This document shows, piece after piece, positions 23,350 through 36,556 of a stretch of DNA of 64,000 bases. Each line of letters begins with the position of its first letter. Positions within the stretch are counted from its first letter, which is position 1. The translations under genes and the position numbers were made by a program. Source of the DNA: Amia ocellicauda (lineage: Eukaryota > Chordata > Actinopteri > Amiiformes > Amiidae). The stretch is taken from the NCBI RefSeq assembly GCF_036373705.1, contig NC_089854.1, positions 23,414,339 through 23,478,338 of the forward strand, in the 5' to 3' direction. The notes beneath the pieces were generated by a model that was given only the letters and a program-made list of their open reading frames with translations, was not told the DNA's origin and searched no databases.

Positions 23350-26300
23350 CTAACTGCGGGGCAGGCTGCACATCTCGCAGAGCTCGGTGCCGGGCTGGTT
23401 CATGAAGGTGCAGTGGCGGCAGGACCACATGGAGGAGGTGGAGGCGGGCGCTGAGGGGCCTCCGATGGCCCCATAGTCATGGAGACCCGTGGGCTGCCCA
23501 CCCACTGTACCTGTAACGGGACACAGAAATGCTACTCAACATATGCATGGCAAAGGCACAGGACCGTTCTACTAAAATCACTGCGCACACGCGCACACTG
23601 ACCCATGAGTTTCAGCTTCATAAACACAATACAAGGTGTAGTCGAGGACCCCCTGCCCTGCTGGGTTTTGTTCCAGCTGAGCTCTTAATTATAGAATTGT
23701 GCTTTATATTGCATTGTTAGTTCAATTAAGCAATTAAGATTTCAGTTGGAACAAAAACCAGCAGGACAGGGCCTCCTGCAGGACCAGTTTGGGATTCCCT
23801 GGTGTAGTGAATAATCATGCGTCCCTTTTTAAACATACACATCGGTTTTGTAGCAAGGAAAGTCAATCTGTTTAAAAAAGTACAGGACAATTACCCCTGA
23901 TATTAACAAATTAATTACCCAGCTTCTCAGAATCAGACAGGCCATTCCCCAGGCGATGACTAAATGTTTTAACACAGACCCAGACATAATTACACCACTG
24001 CAGGGGATGAACTTTTACCCGACAGCCTTCCAGAAGCAGTCCAGCAACACCTCCTCACTGGGAATCAACATTGGCCAATTCAGCGCCTAATCTGTATTTC
24101 ATTCCAAGGCAAACAGTCACATTTTCCTCCAGTGAGCTGTGACTCTTGGCATTGACCATCCTGCAGTGAAGTCCACTGTCTTTTCACTGCGGACCACAAG
24201 GTCCTCACCCAGCCACCTCGACACCACCACCACTTACTGCAGAGCTGCTCGATCGTTGCCCACTGCTCCGATTTCTTCCAGGTCTGTGCCAGCTCCTCAT
24301 TGGAGGTCTTCACTGCATCTAACAGGAGCCCGATACTGTCCTGTGTGCACAGAGACAAACACATCCTATAGATAACAGATAGCAACACAAAAAAAGATGC
24401 TCCTCGATTTAATTTTAAGGATTGTTACCCAGATGAAGAAGGAATTTTTGCAAAACTGAGATTGGACAGACTGAGTGTATTAAACGTAGGAGCACTACAG
24501 CTGCGACACACATTTCACCTTTGATGGTAATTGGGCGAATGCTGTGGAAAGTCAGGAGTGGAGGACTTTAGCATGTGTCGTGAGGGAGCAGGGTGACATC
24601 ATCGGAGAGTGTGATTGGTTTTGTTTATGCACATTAATGTTTTCACTTTGCTCTACAAGACCTCAGCAAACGTTAAAAACATTCGACATGGCTGGCCCAA
24701 TCATTCTGCCCTCTTCTGAATACGGGTGCCATCTCAGCCTGCTCCCCAGGCCAACACTGTCCTCCAGGCACGCCGGCCGTTCGCCTGGGAGACATTCAGA
24801 CCAGTTCCCGAGCTCGGATCCTTCCCATGAGCACTGGCGCTAATCAGTTCCAGAGCCTGGGGTTCAGCCAGGGCCCGAAACCCAGTCCAGTTAAAGTCCA
24901 GAGAAACTCAACAGGAAAAAATGACGGAACTGATCCAGATTGGCCAGCTGGGAGGAAATCATTCTCAGGCTGTTTATACTGTAGCTTATATTTATCAAAG
25001 TCGCCTGGAGGGTTTTCTTTTGTAGAATGCAGGCCGGCTTTGCTAGCTAAACACCACAAACCTCAGATCTTCATGTTAAGTGATCAGGTCTTTACAAGGA
25101 TACTTGTGTGTAGAATCAAGACGAGCCAAGACTGACAGAATGAAAAATCGTACTCAGGAGGAAGAGGAGATTAAGAACTGAATATATTCAAGGAGGACGT
25201 GAGGGAGTATGTGAATGGGTTAGAAAACACAGATGATAGGAAAAACACATGGACCTGTGTGTCCGGCACAGAGTCACACAGAAAGCAGAGAGACCCCGAG
25301 CCGAGACCCACCCTCCAGTTCCCCGTCACGACCCCACTATTCTCACCCTGAGGGGCATGACCTCGTTGGTGACCAGGAAGAGCAGGAGATGGAAATCAGA
25401 CACGATGTTGAGGAACACAGTGGAGGTGCACTGGGAGAGATACGTTGCTAGACTGTGGAAATCCTAAATCCAGAGAGAGGAGAGAAAATCACACCATCAG
25501 ACACATTCAGAGGAAATATACAAAAATTGAAAAAACTTTCTGGCATTTCAAGATGGAAGTTTGTACTCATTAAAACTCTCTTCCTCCTGTAGACATCCAT
25601 CGGGCACATGATGGTGTCACTTGTTAAGACAATTTATAGATGTTTAGTTGTGCTCAAATGCAGTAAATATTGTGCAGAACGTCAACCGTGATGTAAAATG
25701 TTGAAGTGTGGTATTGATAGCAAGAATATATGGCACACAAAACAAAAACAGAGCAGGATACAAAAATGTCCTCTCTACTGTTGCAGACCCACCTGTGTCT
25801 CTCCTAGCACGTCACGGTTCTCGATCGGGAAGCGGTGCGTCGATGTGAATGTGTAAACTGGGTCCTTAGGGAAGGTGGTGGTGATCTTTAAGGGAACACA
25901 GTGTAAGACAGTAACTCCTCTGCTCACACATTAAGTACAATAAAGAAATCTTACTATAGCAAACAACCCTGTGATGCACAAACCATACCATGTAAACGCA
26001 ATATGTGTGTGATATTTAAACTGAACCTTTTGTGGTTAGATCTGCAGCAAAAACTGCAGTTTTAAAATGATCTCATATTCCTGTTGTTCCGTCTCCCATC
26101 TGTTAATTTTCTTAGGCACCTCCATAAATAACTCAAGTTGGGATGCTGATTTATGCTGGCCTGGCCGTCTGCTATTCCTTGGATGCCAAATTCCACAGGG
26201 AGTTTATCTTTCCCTTTCATTAAAAGTTTCAAAATCTGCTTAAGATCTGATCAAAAATGATCGAGTAATCCTTGCAGGACCTCAACATATTCTGCGGATT

Positions 26301-29300
26301 TAAATGTGTCCCTTTATAATTAGAACAGGCATGTGCATTCAGAGAAAAATCTCAGTTTAACTTTTCTATTTTGTGTTGCATTCACAAAGAAGGGAAATTC
26401 ATCATAATCTGGAGCTTCTGAAAGTTTGTTGCTGTGAGGTTTCATTAATTTGTTTTGCTTAACTCCCTCACTTGTGCATCAAGCATTCTACTATACACAA
26501 CGTTTAATGCAACAGGTTGCTGAATGCCTTTTCTGTAGTGATGCAGTAACCCCTTGCATTGTGAATTTGTAGCACATTGATTTAACTCAGTCGTGTTGTG
26601 GTAGCCCTTCAAACTCAGAAGCTATAACCTTGTAACCCTCAGGGAACACACAGTGAGTGCGTCAGAGGAGAATCTCTGGATTTTATAACTTGGATTGTTT
26701 TGGAAAGATTAAAATTATGTCATAAACAGACATAAGAGAAGTCTGGAGCAGCTCCATCAGGAACATTTTCAGCTAAACGAGTAGAAGAGCTGCTGTTTCA
26801 GGAATCTGACAGTGCCGAGGATGTTGTCATCAGACCAGAAGCATCCACCAAAGAGATGACCCTCAGTTGGATTCTTAAGTAGATTACTTTCATAATAATC
26901 TATGAATCATGAAATATATACAGACTTCTCTTTTTTGATAAGTGAACCTCTCCATGCAGAGTTGAAAGGGTTAACCGTGTTCTCTTGTTCTAGAACATTA
27001 CATTCACACTTTGATGTATTCCATCTCTTGCAATATTCCTAAACATGCCGTTGCCTGGTTACATAATTGACTGAAACACTGCAACGCCTGAACCTCACTA
27101 GAAGAGATCAAAGCAGCCGACCAATAGCCAGTTTTGATACTCACATCGATGATCAGGTACTCCACAGGTAACGGCCGTGCTAAATACGTAATGTCGTTGC
27201 CAAATTTATCTTTGTCCTGTTGAGGAAAGAAAGCAACAGAATTTTGAACCCAACCACATTTGCATATGGAACAGTACAAATGCAATAACAAAAGCAGAAG
27301 TTACACAAAGGGAAAAAAACAGCAGCTTGGAGGAAACTATGAAAATAAACCTAGCAAAAAGCCTGGATCACTGTTTTTGATTTTTACAGCCAAGGGAAAT
27401 TAAATGTTTTGGCCCCTCAGCTGCAATTAGCTCACTTCTCACTGCGAATAATTTCTCAAACCCGTATTGCACACCCACACACCCCCTAATTAGTCTTCAT
27501 TAGATCAGCTTATCTGCACCTTGAAACAAACTGATCAGACTTGGATAACTATTTAGATTTTTACTCCCATATAAAAGGCTAATTACAGTAGTCGTGATCC
27601 AAAACATGTTGCAATTTACGGCTGGCAAAGCCCCAGAATTTGCTGGCCCTGGTTCCTGATTGGCTCAGGCAACAAAGATCCAGGCTGGCTCTGCCCCCAG
27701 AGGCCACCCTAGACTCTAGAGAAAGACTTCCCACCAGGAAAGTGACACTTTGCTTAATTCTAAAGTTCTTGAGATCTACATAGCTTTTTAATATTCACAG
27801 TTACATTACTGTGGCATTCTAACATAGATTTACAATGGAGGGAGGGAGGGACAAAATAAATGGGCCTACGTTTGTGAATTAGGGTTTGAGTTAGGATTAT
27901 GCTCATGGTTCAGAGCATATTTGTGAGGCACTACTTTAAAAATAAATCAATCTTAGAAAGAAAGTGCATTATGTCTCTATAACAATGTCAAACTTTATTT
28001 AATTTAATAAAACATGCAAAATAATAATAATTTAGCCCTCACTCAGGGCTGGGTGCCACATGTGTCATAAGAAGACAGCACCCTGTGTATGTGTGTGCGT
28101 GCGTGCATGCGTGTGCGCAGAGCCCCGTTCCCCAGCCGGTACCTTGTAGAAGACGTCCGGTACGTACTGCTCGGTGCTGGACTCCTTGGCGTAGCCCAGC
28201 TCTGGGGCGTCGCGGCACGGCAAGAGACACTCGTCTCGTACCAACGCCATGCACTGATTGGACACCTGGTACCCCTCAAAGTGGACTTGGTTATCAGGGC
28301 CACCTGCAGGGAAACCGAGAGAGAGAGGAGAGAGATTCATAGAAACAGCTATTGGACACAGAGATGAAGGGGTTGACTACATGTTTGTGGGGGTTAGATC
28401 TTCACATCTGTATTAATGATGACTACTGTGCCAAGTCATGGTTACATACAGTGAAGTTCAGTGCCTTTAACTGGCTGTAAGACCAAGCTTGCCCGCATCC
28501 TGACACTGCATCCTCAGGCAAGCAGTCAGGAAGATGCCTGCATACCATCAAGTGTGACAAAGGACTTGCTCAGAGTTAAATAATGAACAGCTCAAGGTTC
28601 GGTGTACACAGAGACCCTAATTGAACCAGTCTCCCAAATCGTACCTGTTGCCAGCACGGTGACATACTTGGAGCCGAAATGGCCGTCGGGAGAAAGGCGG
28701 CAGGAGTTCGGGTGTCTGTTCTGGAAATCTCCGGCCGTGATGCACTCCTCCGCACTCAGGAAATAGGAGTCCTACAATTCAAGGGCCACAACTTAATAGC
28801 ACTCACACACCAAGAGACATAAGCCTTAGTACATCACACATTGCTCTCTGGGTTATATAAAGGTTATACTAGAGTAACTATACCCATCTGGGTATTGGTG
28901 AACATGAGTTGAGCGGTTTTAAGCTTGCATCTTGAAATCTAATGCTCAAACAGTTTATCTAGTCACTGTTCTGTCAAAATCAGCACTTCCAATTATGAAA
29001 CGAGAGAAACTTCCTAGACTTTAGGTTGTCAAAAGAAACTTAAGTATACCAATATATTCAAACTCCGACGGTTGAAAATCAGAGACATCTGGATTGTGAG
29101 CCAAGCCATAATAAAACAGATCGGTGTCCTCCAGAAACACATTACTTATACATTGTCTGTACCGTCTTCAAAACCAGAGTTAAATAGATTCTGCTGTCCT
29201 ACAATCCTCACCTTGTGTCTGCCGTACCGGACAGTACCTATTCTGGTGTCCTCGGACATTAAGTCTGTGAATATCCACCCCACCTGAAACAAGGGTCAGA

Positions 29301-32300
29301 AAGGGAGAACAGCCATCAAGTTCAGGCACTCCCCTAATTAGATTTCACAATTAAAATACCTAGCTCTGGGGGACTAGATTTTGTTTCCCATACCCTGGAA
29401 TTACATATTCTGTTGTCATGAGCAACTAGAAAGCTTTACATGTATATTATCACCACCTTCTTATATTAAAACAGAGTATATTGTCCTTAAAGCTGGTGGC
29501 GTATGGAGACAATTAAGAAACATTTACCTCAAGCCACTTCTATTTAAAAATAAATCACAACTAACCCAAAACACACACAAAACCAAATCAGCATCAGCAA
29601 GTCACCCTACCACTGTAACGTTAACAGATTCCCAAAAGGGTTGAAAAAACACATCCACTATGTCTCGATAGCATATGGAAGCCATTCATCAACTGATGCT
29701 AAGGAATTCCTTGCATGCCCTTCAGTGATAACTTCCAAATGGGATTCCAGCACATTAGGCTCTTTCCTAAAGGGAGAACGTGCCAGATGCCGCCAGGTAC
29801 GGGACCTGGGATGGAATCTAATGTATGAGAGACTTCCTGGAGGACTCCTCTGGCTTTATTCAAAGAAAGTATGCACGGACGTACCTTACAAAGGCCCAGT
29901 TTAGCGGCAATCTCTTCCACCGTGGCAGCTTTCGGGTCATCCAGCAGTTCTAGGCTGTTCTGAGTACCGATCTGAAAGCAGGCAAACACCCCATCATCAT
30001 TCAAGAGCCATACCTGAAACAACTACTTACACTGATGGAGGAAAAAAAAAGTCAATTGCTAACACACTGAGCACAATAATTAAGATGATTATCACTTCAT
30101 TACACTCACATGTAAGTCTGTTAAAGATTTATTTGTATACAACAACATTAGAGAACCATTTAATCCCGTGACTGAAAACAATCTGGGCATAACCCAAGGT
30201 GGCTGCTGGGACCGTTTAGCCGTGGTCTAATGACACCCACGCCCAAGTGGAGACACTGCCCCCTTGAGGAAGACTCTGCACAGTGCGCCCATTTAACACA
30301 AAAATAAAATTACCAATGAATAAAAGAAGGGATTTAAATGAGACATCACCGACAGTTACAGGACAATTCCTGTGCGTCAAACAGTAAAATCATTAACCTA
30401 ACATCGAAATCATAATAACAGAATTGTAAATATGATACAGCTGGTCTTTCACAGGATGTAGACCTTGTTTTGAAGTGTATTATGGGGTGAGTAGACCGGA
30501 GGGGGTTGACAGGGCTGGGACACAGATACAGGCCATCTCTCTCTCTCTCTACCGGTGTCATGCTCACCTGTGGGGGCTCATAGATGGCAGCCACCTCGGC
30601 TCGAATGCCCAGCGGGATGTCTTTGTGCTCGGTGTAGCGCCCGTAGAGATAGCCCATCCGCTGGTTGCCCGTCTTCCTCCAGAAGTCCAGGAAGCGGTCT
30701 GCGATGGTGTGATTCTCAAACATGATGTTATCCACATGTCTGTATTTCTGAGAGAGAACACAAGAATATCCTTCCTCAGGGCTGCTGGGATAAGGGCATG
30801 GGTTCGGTTTAGATTCCTGCTTTTCAAAATCAACTGGTGAATATTCTCTCGCCATTGCCTGGCTATGCGGGAGCACAGGACTGAAATGTGAATACCGTAA
30901 CTGTTTATAAGGTTTATTCCGCTATAGAACTAAAAATGCTCAAGCAAGACCTAATGAAAAACTGCTCCTCTCTCACAGATATGACCATAAATAAAAAGAA
31001 CATTCAGCACTTAATTTGTCCCATTTTACATGGGTTCAATATTCAGTTAAACAGCCTTGTTAAAAGGACAGAACAGCGGGAAACAAAGCAGCAGCATCAC
31101 AACACTACATAGAGTGTAACTGGCCACTGGAGGTCATACCTGTCTGTTTAGTGTGATGGCACTGGGCTGACATTTGGTACAGATGCCCTCCGGCCAGGGC
31201 GGATGCCCCTCACAGCCTGATTTAATCTTACAGCTGATGTTCTCCAAGGCCGCGAATTTCCCTCTGAGAAAGAAGAGGCATAAACATGACTCCAGCAGGC
31301 GGGTACTGTAGATCTCAAAGCCTTCTATATAGGAAGCCAAAGAGCATCAAGATACCAAAGCCTAGGAAGACTTGAAGGTGCAACGATACCTTTTTATTCA
31401 CAATATCACAATCGCAGCATGTCAGTTTATCTTTTTGTTAGTTTTGTCACATTGGTACATTTTTTTTTCTTTCAGCCACTCACTTGTCGGCGCCTCCGGT
31501 GAGCTTGCGAATGTAGGCGTGGAATGACATGTGTTTGACTGGGGGGTCGAGGTGGTTCAGGTAATCCTCATCAAAGGGCTGTCAAAAAAATAAAATAAAG
31601 CCACAAGTAACACAAGAAGATCTTTATAACTGTCCGAATCCAGTCGTGTCTTGGGAGTCAGAGAGCTCAAGAGTATACGCATTTGAAGATGAGATAAGCT
31701 GCACACAGTAAAAACAAAATACAATTTAAAACTCACCTCTAAGGGGACACAGTGCACACACTTCCCCATGACCCCATGCCGACACCTAAATAAAGCGGAG
31801 AAAAGCAGGAGGGGTAAAATCCAGCAGTGCTTGATGTAAAAGAATGAAAGACCGCTCATCTAGAGACTTTTGGAGAGAGAGAGGAAAATAAAGAAACCCT
31901 GTTTTTGTAGCTTGGTCACATGATTGACTGTTAGCTACCCCTGCCTTTTTTCCAACAAGTGCTTAAAGGTGATCATGGAAATGTCAAGAGAAGCTGACAT
32001 TTAACATTGGCAGACTATCAAAAATGAATTAGATTCTCTCCAAGGTATAAAGATGGATCGTTTACATGGCAAAGGTGCAATCAGTGCTTACAACTGGGGA
32101 TCTCGGTTTCTGTAGATCTTGCCATCCTGCTTGGCCAGGTACTGGTCGATCTCATCTTCCACGACTTGCGGACCACTCTGACCTCGTGACAGCGATGATG
32201 AGGATGATGATGATGAAGATGATGATGATGATGCCAGAGGAGCCACCACATCCATAACTTCACCAGAGGGTCCAGGGACTCCGGAGGGGAACAGATACAG

Positions 32301-35300
32301 CATGTCTCCATGCCTGCAGGGCAATAACGCACAGGCGTGACTCAGAGATCAGTGGTGGAGAACTACCATTATCGGCTAAGTATGTCCATAAAGATTTACA
32401 TTTTAGTAAAAACAAATCAAAAGCTTAAGCGTAGGACCACTCATTGTAAAGAGGGCAGGAAATATAAATCAGTGTGACAAGTATTAATCTCCTCATGTTA
32501 ATGAATATCAGGTGTCTTACATTTCTACAGAGAAAAACATTTATGCAGAGTACAAACATAGTATTGACTGCATTTCTCAGAAATATTTCTTAAAAAAACG
32601 ATTAAGAATTAAAATTGACAGACAATTTCCTGTGGGTCAGCAGCTCATTACATAGTCTCATAATGTTTTGATATGAAGTCAATTACTGTCTGAGGTAATA
32701 CTCACTTGATCTTGAGGAGACTGAGTGATTTGTTCTGGGAGACAATCTCTCCAGTCTTGTTTCTGTTCAGGTAAATGGAGAAGCCGTTGGTACTGAAGCC
32801 AAACTCCTTGGCGACCTGGAGGGAAGCAGCACACAGATCAGAGTACAGCACCATGAGGAAAGATCAAGTCAATTCAGTATGGCATCAGTATGCAATGGCT
32901 TCCAAGCTGCCTCCTCTCTGCATGTTAAACTTCTGCACTGGATGTAAATCTGACATGCAGGATGCTTCTTCACTAGAGATAATATCATATTATGTCATTG
33001 GGAGCAAAAGTAGGTTGCACTGCTTGGATTGTGTGTTCTGCAGCAATACTTAATAAGAGACAGGATGATAAAGATTGATAAAGCTTATATTCAATCAAAT
33101 GGACCAATTTCTTCAGCTAAATACCTGGAATGGTACTTTTTGCAGACAAGTTCCTGGCAGCATGCCATCAGCAGGCAGCTGCACTGCGCTCAAATCAACA
33201 TCGAGTCTTTGTATGCATTTCAACCGAACTCTGGATTACAAAGCTTTCTTGGCACAAACCAGGGAGCATACCTTGATTACTTCCCATGAACCTGGTGTCA
33301 TTAGAAACTAATTCCCCATATTATATTTCAGCAGCATCCCCAAAAGCAATCGGCATCGGAGTGGACTGTTGTATGTAATTGCAGGATAACTGTCTTTGCA
33401 CTGAGACACTGAACAAATGGATATTAAATATTCTGCAAAAAGATTAAGCACCTCTTGTTTTTGTCCTATTCTGTTTCATTTTTTGAGATCAGGTGGCCCC
33501 ATCAGATAAATGAAAGAAAGACAAGAGTCCCAGAGCTACGTTAAGTAGATGTGTTACTGTAACTCATAAGAGCTTTCATAGAAACACTTAATCATATGAA
33601 ATTAAACATTATGTAGTCGAAAATGTACATCTACATATGGATTGAGAGCATTAAAGCTTAATGCTGTGCTCTAGCCTATCTTACTCTTACACTGGGAACT
33701 GCAAACTTTTTTTTTCATCCAAGAATGAGATTAATCTGAATACCACCAAGGAACTGCAGAGGTTGAAATCATTTCCCAGACTAAAACAGGAGTTCCTAAC
33801 TGGGTTTAAACAGTGATCTAATCTACACCATTAAAGAGAACTGGGAAATGTACTCTCTTTAAATGCAGCAAGATCTAGCAAAATTGTGAGTTTAGTCAGC
33901 AATAAATGTTAAAATCTTCCATTTCTACCCCCACAATTCAAATTTTTAGGAAAGTAAATAAGTGAAATCTACAAAACCAGTTAAAAAACATTTTTTTGGT
34001 GTGCCCTCTCTCCTCCCCTCCCAAAAAAGAAATGTATTTATATTGGATCTGCACTACAGGGCTGCACTGTGGAACTGTCATATTTTATGTCTCTGTACAG
34101 TTTAGAAGTAAATGGCAGCAAAAAACTGTATCCATTGCAGAGCTATGTTCTACTTTCTGCAGAGCTTATAAATAAATTAACACGTGGTGCAGTGCATTCC
34201 TGAGCCTTGAGGGAAAGCGATTCCTTCTTTGCTTTTTTTGTGGCATGATGACAAAAAAATGCAGTAAAGAATGATTTTCAGCAAGGTATGGTAATATTTG
34301 AAATAGACTTCTTGTTATTTATTTCTAGGGTTTGGTTGCCTCAGGATGACTATTTTGTTGTGCAGTGTCTGCAGTTCATTAAAGACACTAACATAACAAA
34401 TACACTTCCCTTTCCATTGAACGATCTCCCAAACCATCGATCAAACAATTCCACGTTGCCATGCAGCTTTCAAGATGACAGCAGCAACAGATTACAACCG
34501 AAGATCGATTTTGAAAATAATTGAGTAACAGGATTGGTGTACCTTCTTTAAAAACAGTGCAGCCGTTTCTCGCTTAGTTGCAAATATTTTTTTCATCCCA
34601 TCAGGGGACTGTACTCGAATGACCTGTAAAAAAAGTCAGAGAAATCATGATCATGAACATTAGACTGCAGGTGATGACATTAGTATATTGCTGAGATGAA
34701 TATTGAGTATGTGAATGCCAAAAGGAAAATCTTCCAATAAAGTCATCCACCAAAACACTGGAATATTATTATAGAAACTAACCATAAACGAATTTGTATT
34801 TCTGACTTAATTAGTGACTACATGTATTTGCAGGCGAGTTTGCAGCATTGTCCCTGTGGTGGAAAGGGGGGTAGTTAGAAATATCCATAAATATATAGAG
34901 ATGCATTTACAATTAGAATTGGCAGGTTTTATATATGTTTCAGGTACACAAACTTGTTAAAGTAAACGTTTAGCTGAAGCCAGCCGGGCAGTGACTTAGC
35001 AAAAAAAAAAAAAAGCAATGGGGGAGGGGGTATCTGGTGGCTGTCCTCCATCTTTCAGAGGATTCATACAGTTGTAAACACTGGCCGTCATTCTATCATT
35101 GCGCGATTGGGGTGACACTAACACTGCATTTAAAGGAGCATTTTTTCATTCGGGTTTATTAAAATATTATCTTGTCACGGTATCTAATCGTGTCATTTTA
35201 AAACGATCACACAGTAACAAAACACACACATCTACAAAGTTTACAACCAGGGCAATGCGTATCGTTATGGATAAACTGAACAGCAGATACAAAGTTACGC

Positions 35301-35760
35301 GGATTAGTTTGATTGACACGTCAAAGATCACCGAACGCTCCATCACTAGTTTGCACCCAAAATGAAGGATGAGGGTGTCGGAAAAAACACATCCAAAGAG
35401 GGATTTATTGATTTAGATCTTAAATGTGTTTAAAAAAACGGCATTTGCTGATACAAACACAAATCCACCAATGCTCCTTCATTGGGGAATAGTTTTGATA
35501 AATGCCAAGTTTATTAACAATAATATGCCGTTTATTTGCCACCCACGTCATCCGGACACCCGGCCTGTCCCCGGGATGAACTCGGGTCTCTCTCCGGGAG
35601 GCGGAGGGGTTGTTGTTGTGGCCGGGTTTGGTCTCCGGCTCCTCGGAGGCCCGGAGCGGTTCCTGCTAATTCTGCTGCCTCATCACTCCGGACAGTCCCT
35701 CCGTCCCGCAGAACTCCCCGCCCGGCCCCTCGCTCCGGTACTTACGATGCTCTCGGCCAT
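23350..35760 (-). CDS. nploc4: NPLOC4 / NPL4, p97-UFD1 ubiquitin-recognition cofactor
   Basis: Seventeen coding exons: 35746-35760, 34543-34623, 32706-32815, 32092-32313, 31737-31785, 31484-31578, 31140-31263, 30568-30747, 29885-29971, 29212-29283, 28645-28771, 28143-28303, 27145-27216, 25793-25885, 25347-25463, 24238-24340, 23350-23510. They sum to 1,869 bp (622 aa; human 608), all in phase. The protein starts [14 protein letters not shown] (UBX-like domain, ~1-80), then a 13-Ser run, the zinc-finger region (CRHG...CVHC, CEGH...CTKC), the MPN-like NPL4 domain ([16 protein letters not shown] through LGYAKESS), and a C-terminal NZF finger ([13 protein letters not shown]...CEMC). Thr-Phe after the second NZF cysteine is the ubiquitin-contact pair. 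With UFD1 it delivers polyubiquitinated substrates to p97/VCP in ERAD and chromatin extraction. Exons 1 and 2 are separated by a 1.1-kb intron; the gene diverges from TSPAN10. Confidence 0.98.
23643..23806. repeat. Foldback / MITE-like repeat
   Basis: An imperfect inverted repeat: CCCTGCTGGGTTTTGTTCCA on the left arm (about 23643-23690) matches the reverse complement of the right arm (about 23731-23790, with GGAACAAAAACCAGCAGGAC). The centre is A+T-rich. I recognise this pattern as a dispersed fish repeat but cannot name the family. It lies in the last NPLOC4 intron. Confidence 0.7.
28085..28119. repeat. Alternating purine-pyrimidine tract
   Basis: An imperfect GT/GC alternation of about 35 bp, 23 bp inside the intron from the donor of NPLOC4 exon 28143-28303. 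It is of the Z-DNA-prone type. Confidence 0.8.
32195..32235 (-). repeat. nploc4: Coding (TCA)n trinucleotide repeat in NPLOC4
   Basis: A TCN repeat encodes thirteen consecutive serines (about residues 97-109) in the linker between the UBX-like domain and the VEDEIDQYL motif. Two interruptions (TCT, TCC) break the pure TCA run. Human NPL4 has no serine homopolymer here as I recall. Confidence 0.9.
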
Positions 35761-35990
35761 GCTTCCCGGATCCACTCTCCCTCCCGATGTGCGTTATCTC
35801 GATCAACTACCACCCGCAGGATTTTCGTCTGTTATTTTTGCAATTGTCGGAGTCACCGAAACTCCATCCCACAGCTCAGGCACCGGGTGTCACACGCTAA
35901 CACGTCCGACAGGGCTCGCCGCCAATAGCCGAGCTGGCTGCAACATGGGAGAGGGACGCACGGTTCCGGGATGACGTTGGTTCCGCCCCT
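35560..35990 (-). promoter_or_regulatory. nploc4: CpG-rich NPLOC4 promoter
   Basis: A GC- and CpG-rich stretch surrounds the first coding exon, with no TATA box. Upstream of the ATG on the minus strand are a CCAAT box (CCAAT at 35922-35926 on the plus strand), a TGACG CRE-like half-site at 35972-35976 and a GC box CCGCCCC at 35983-35989. This is the profile of a housekeeping promoter. Confidence 0.65.
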
Positions 35991-36556
35991 TCAAACACTG
36001 CGATAAAGCGCAACGTTGAAAGTTATATATATATACAATTTTAACAATCATGCATTGTTCTACTTTCACATTTGATTTGTGATTTCTCTCCATTCTTTCT
36101 GTTTTGTTTTATAACATTTAACCTGTCAGTTTACACACACTGAAAATATGTAAATTATGCTAGTGCATTAAACGTCTCAAATTTCAAGAGCCATTTGTAT
36201 GTGAAATTATTCCAGTTCAGTGAAGGATACAAACACAAAATGCATGACAAAACATTACAAACCATTATAATTCTGTACTGGTACAAAGGATATTGCACTC
36301 TATATAGTATTTCAACAATCATCCCAGTATGCACACACATACAACACTGCCAGTACCCCAGACACAGTGAGAGCTTTTTAATCTGTGTGCTGTGACTCTC
36401 ACATGATGTGGGAATGCATGACTTGGCAGCCCTGGGCTACAAACTTGTACAGCCCTTACTCCTACTCCGAGAGGAACGGTCTCATTCTCCCATCTACAAC
36501 TACAGAGACATCCTCCACCTTGGGATTTTACTGGTGGCAGTTCTGAGTCTTACAGT

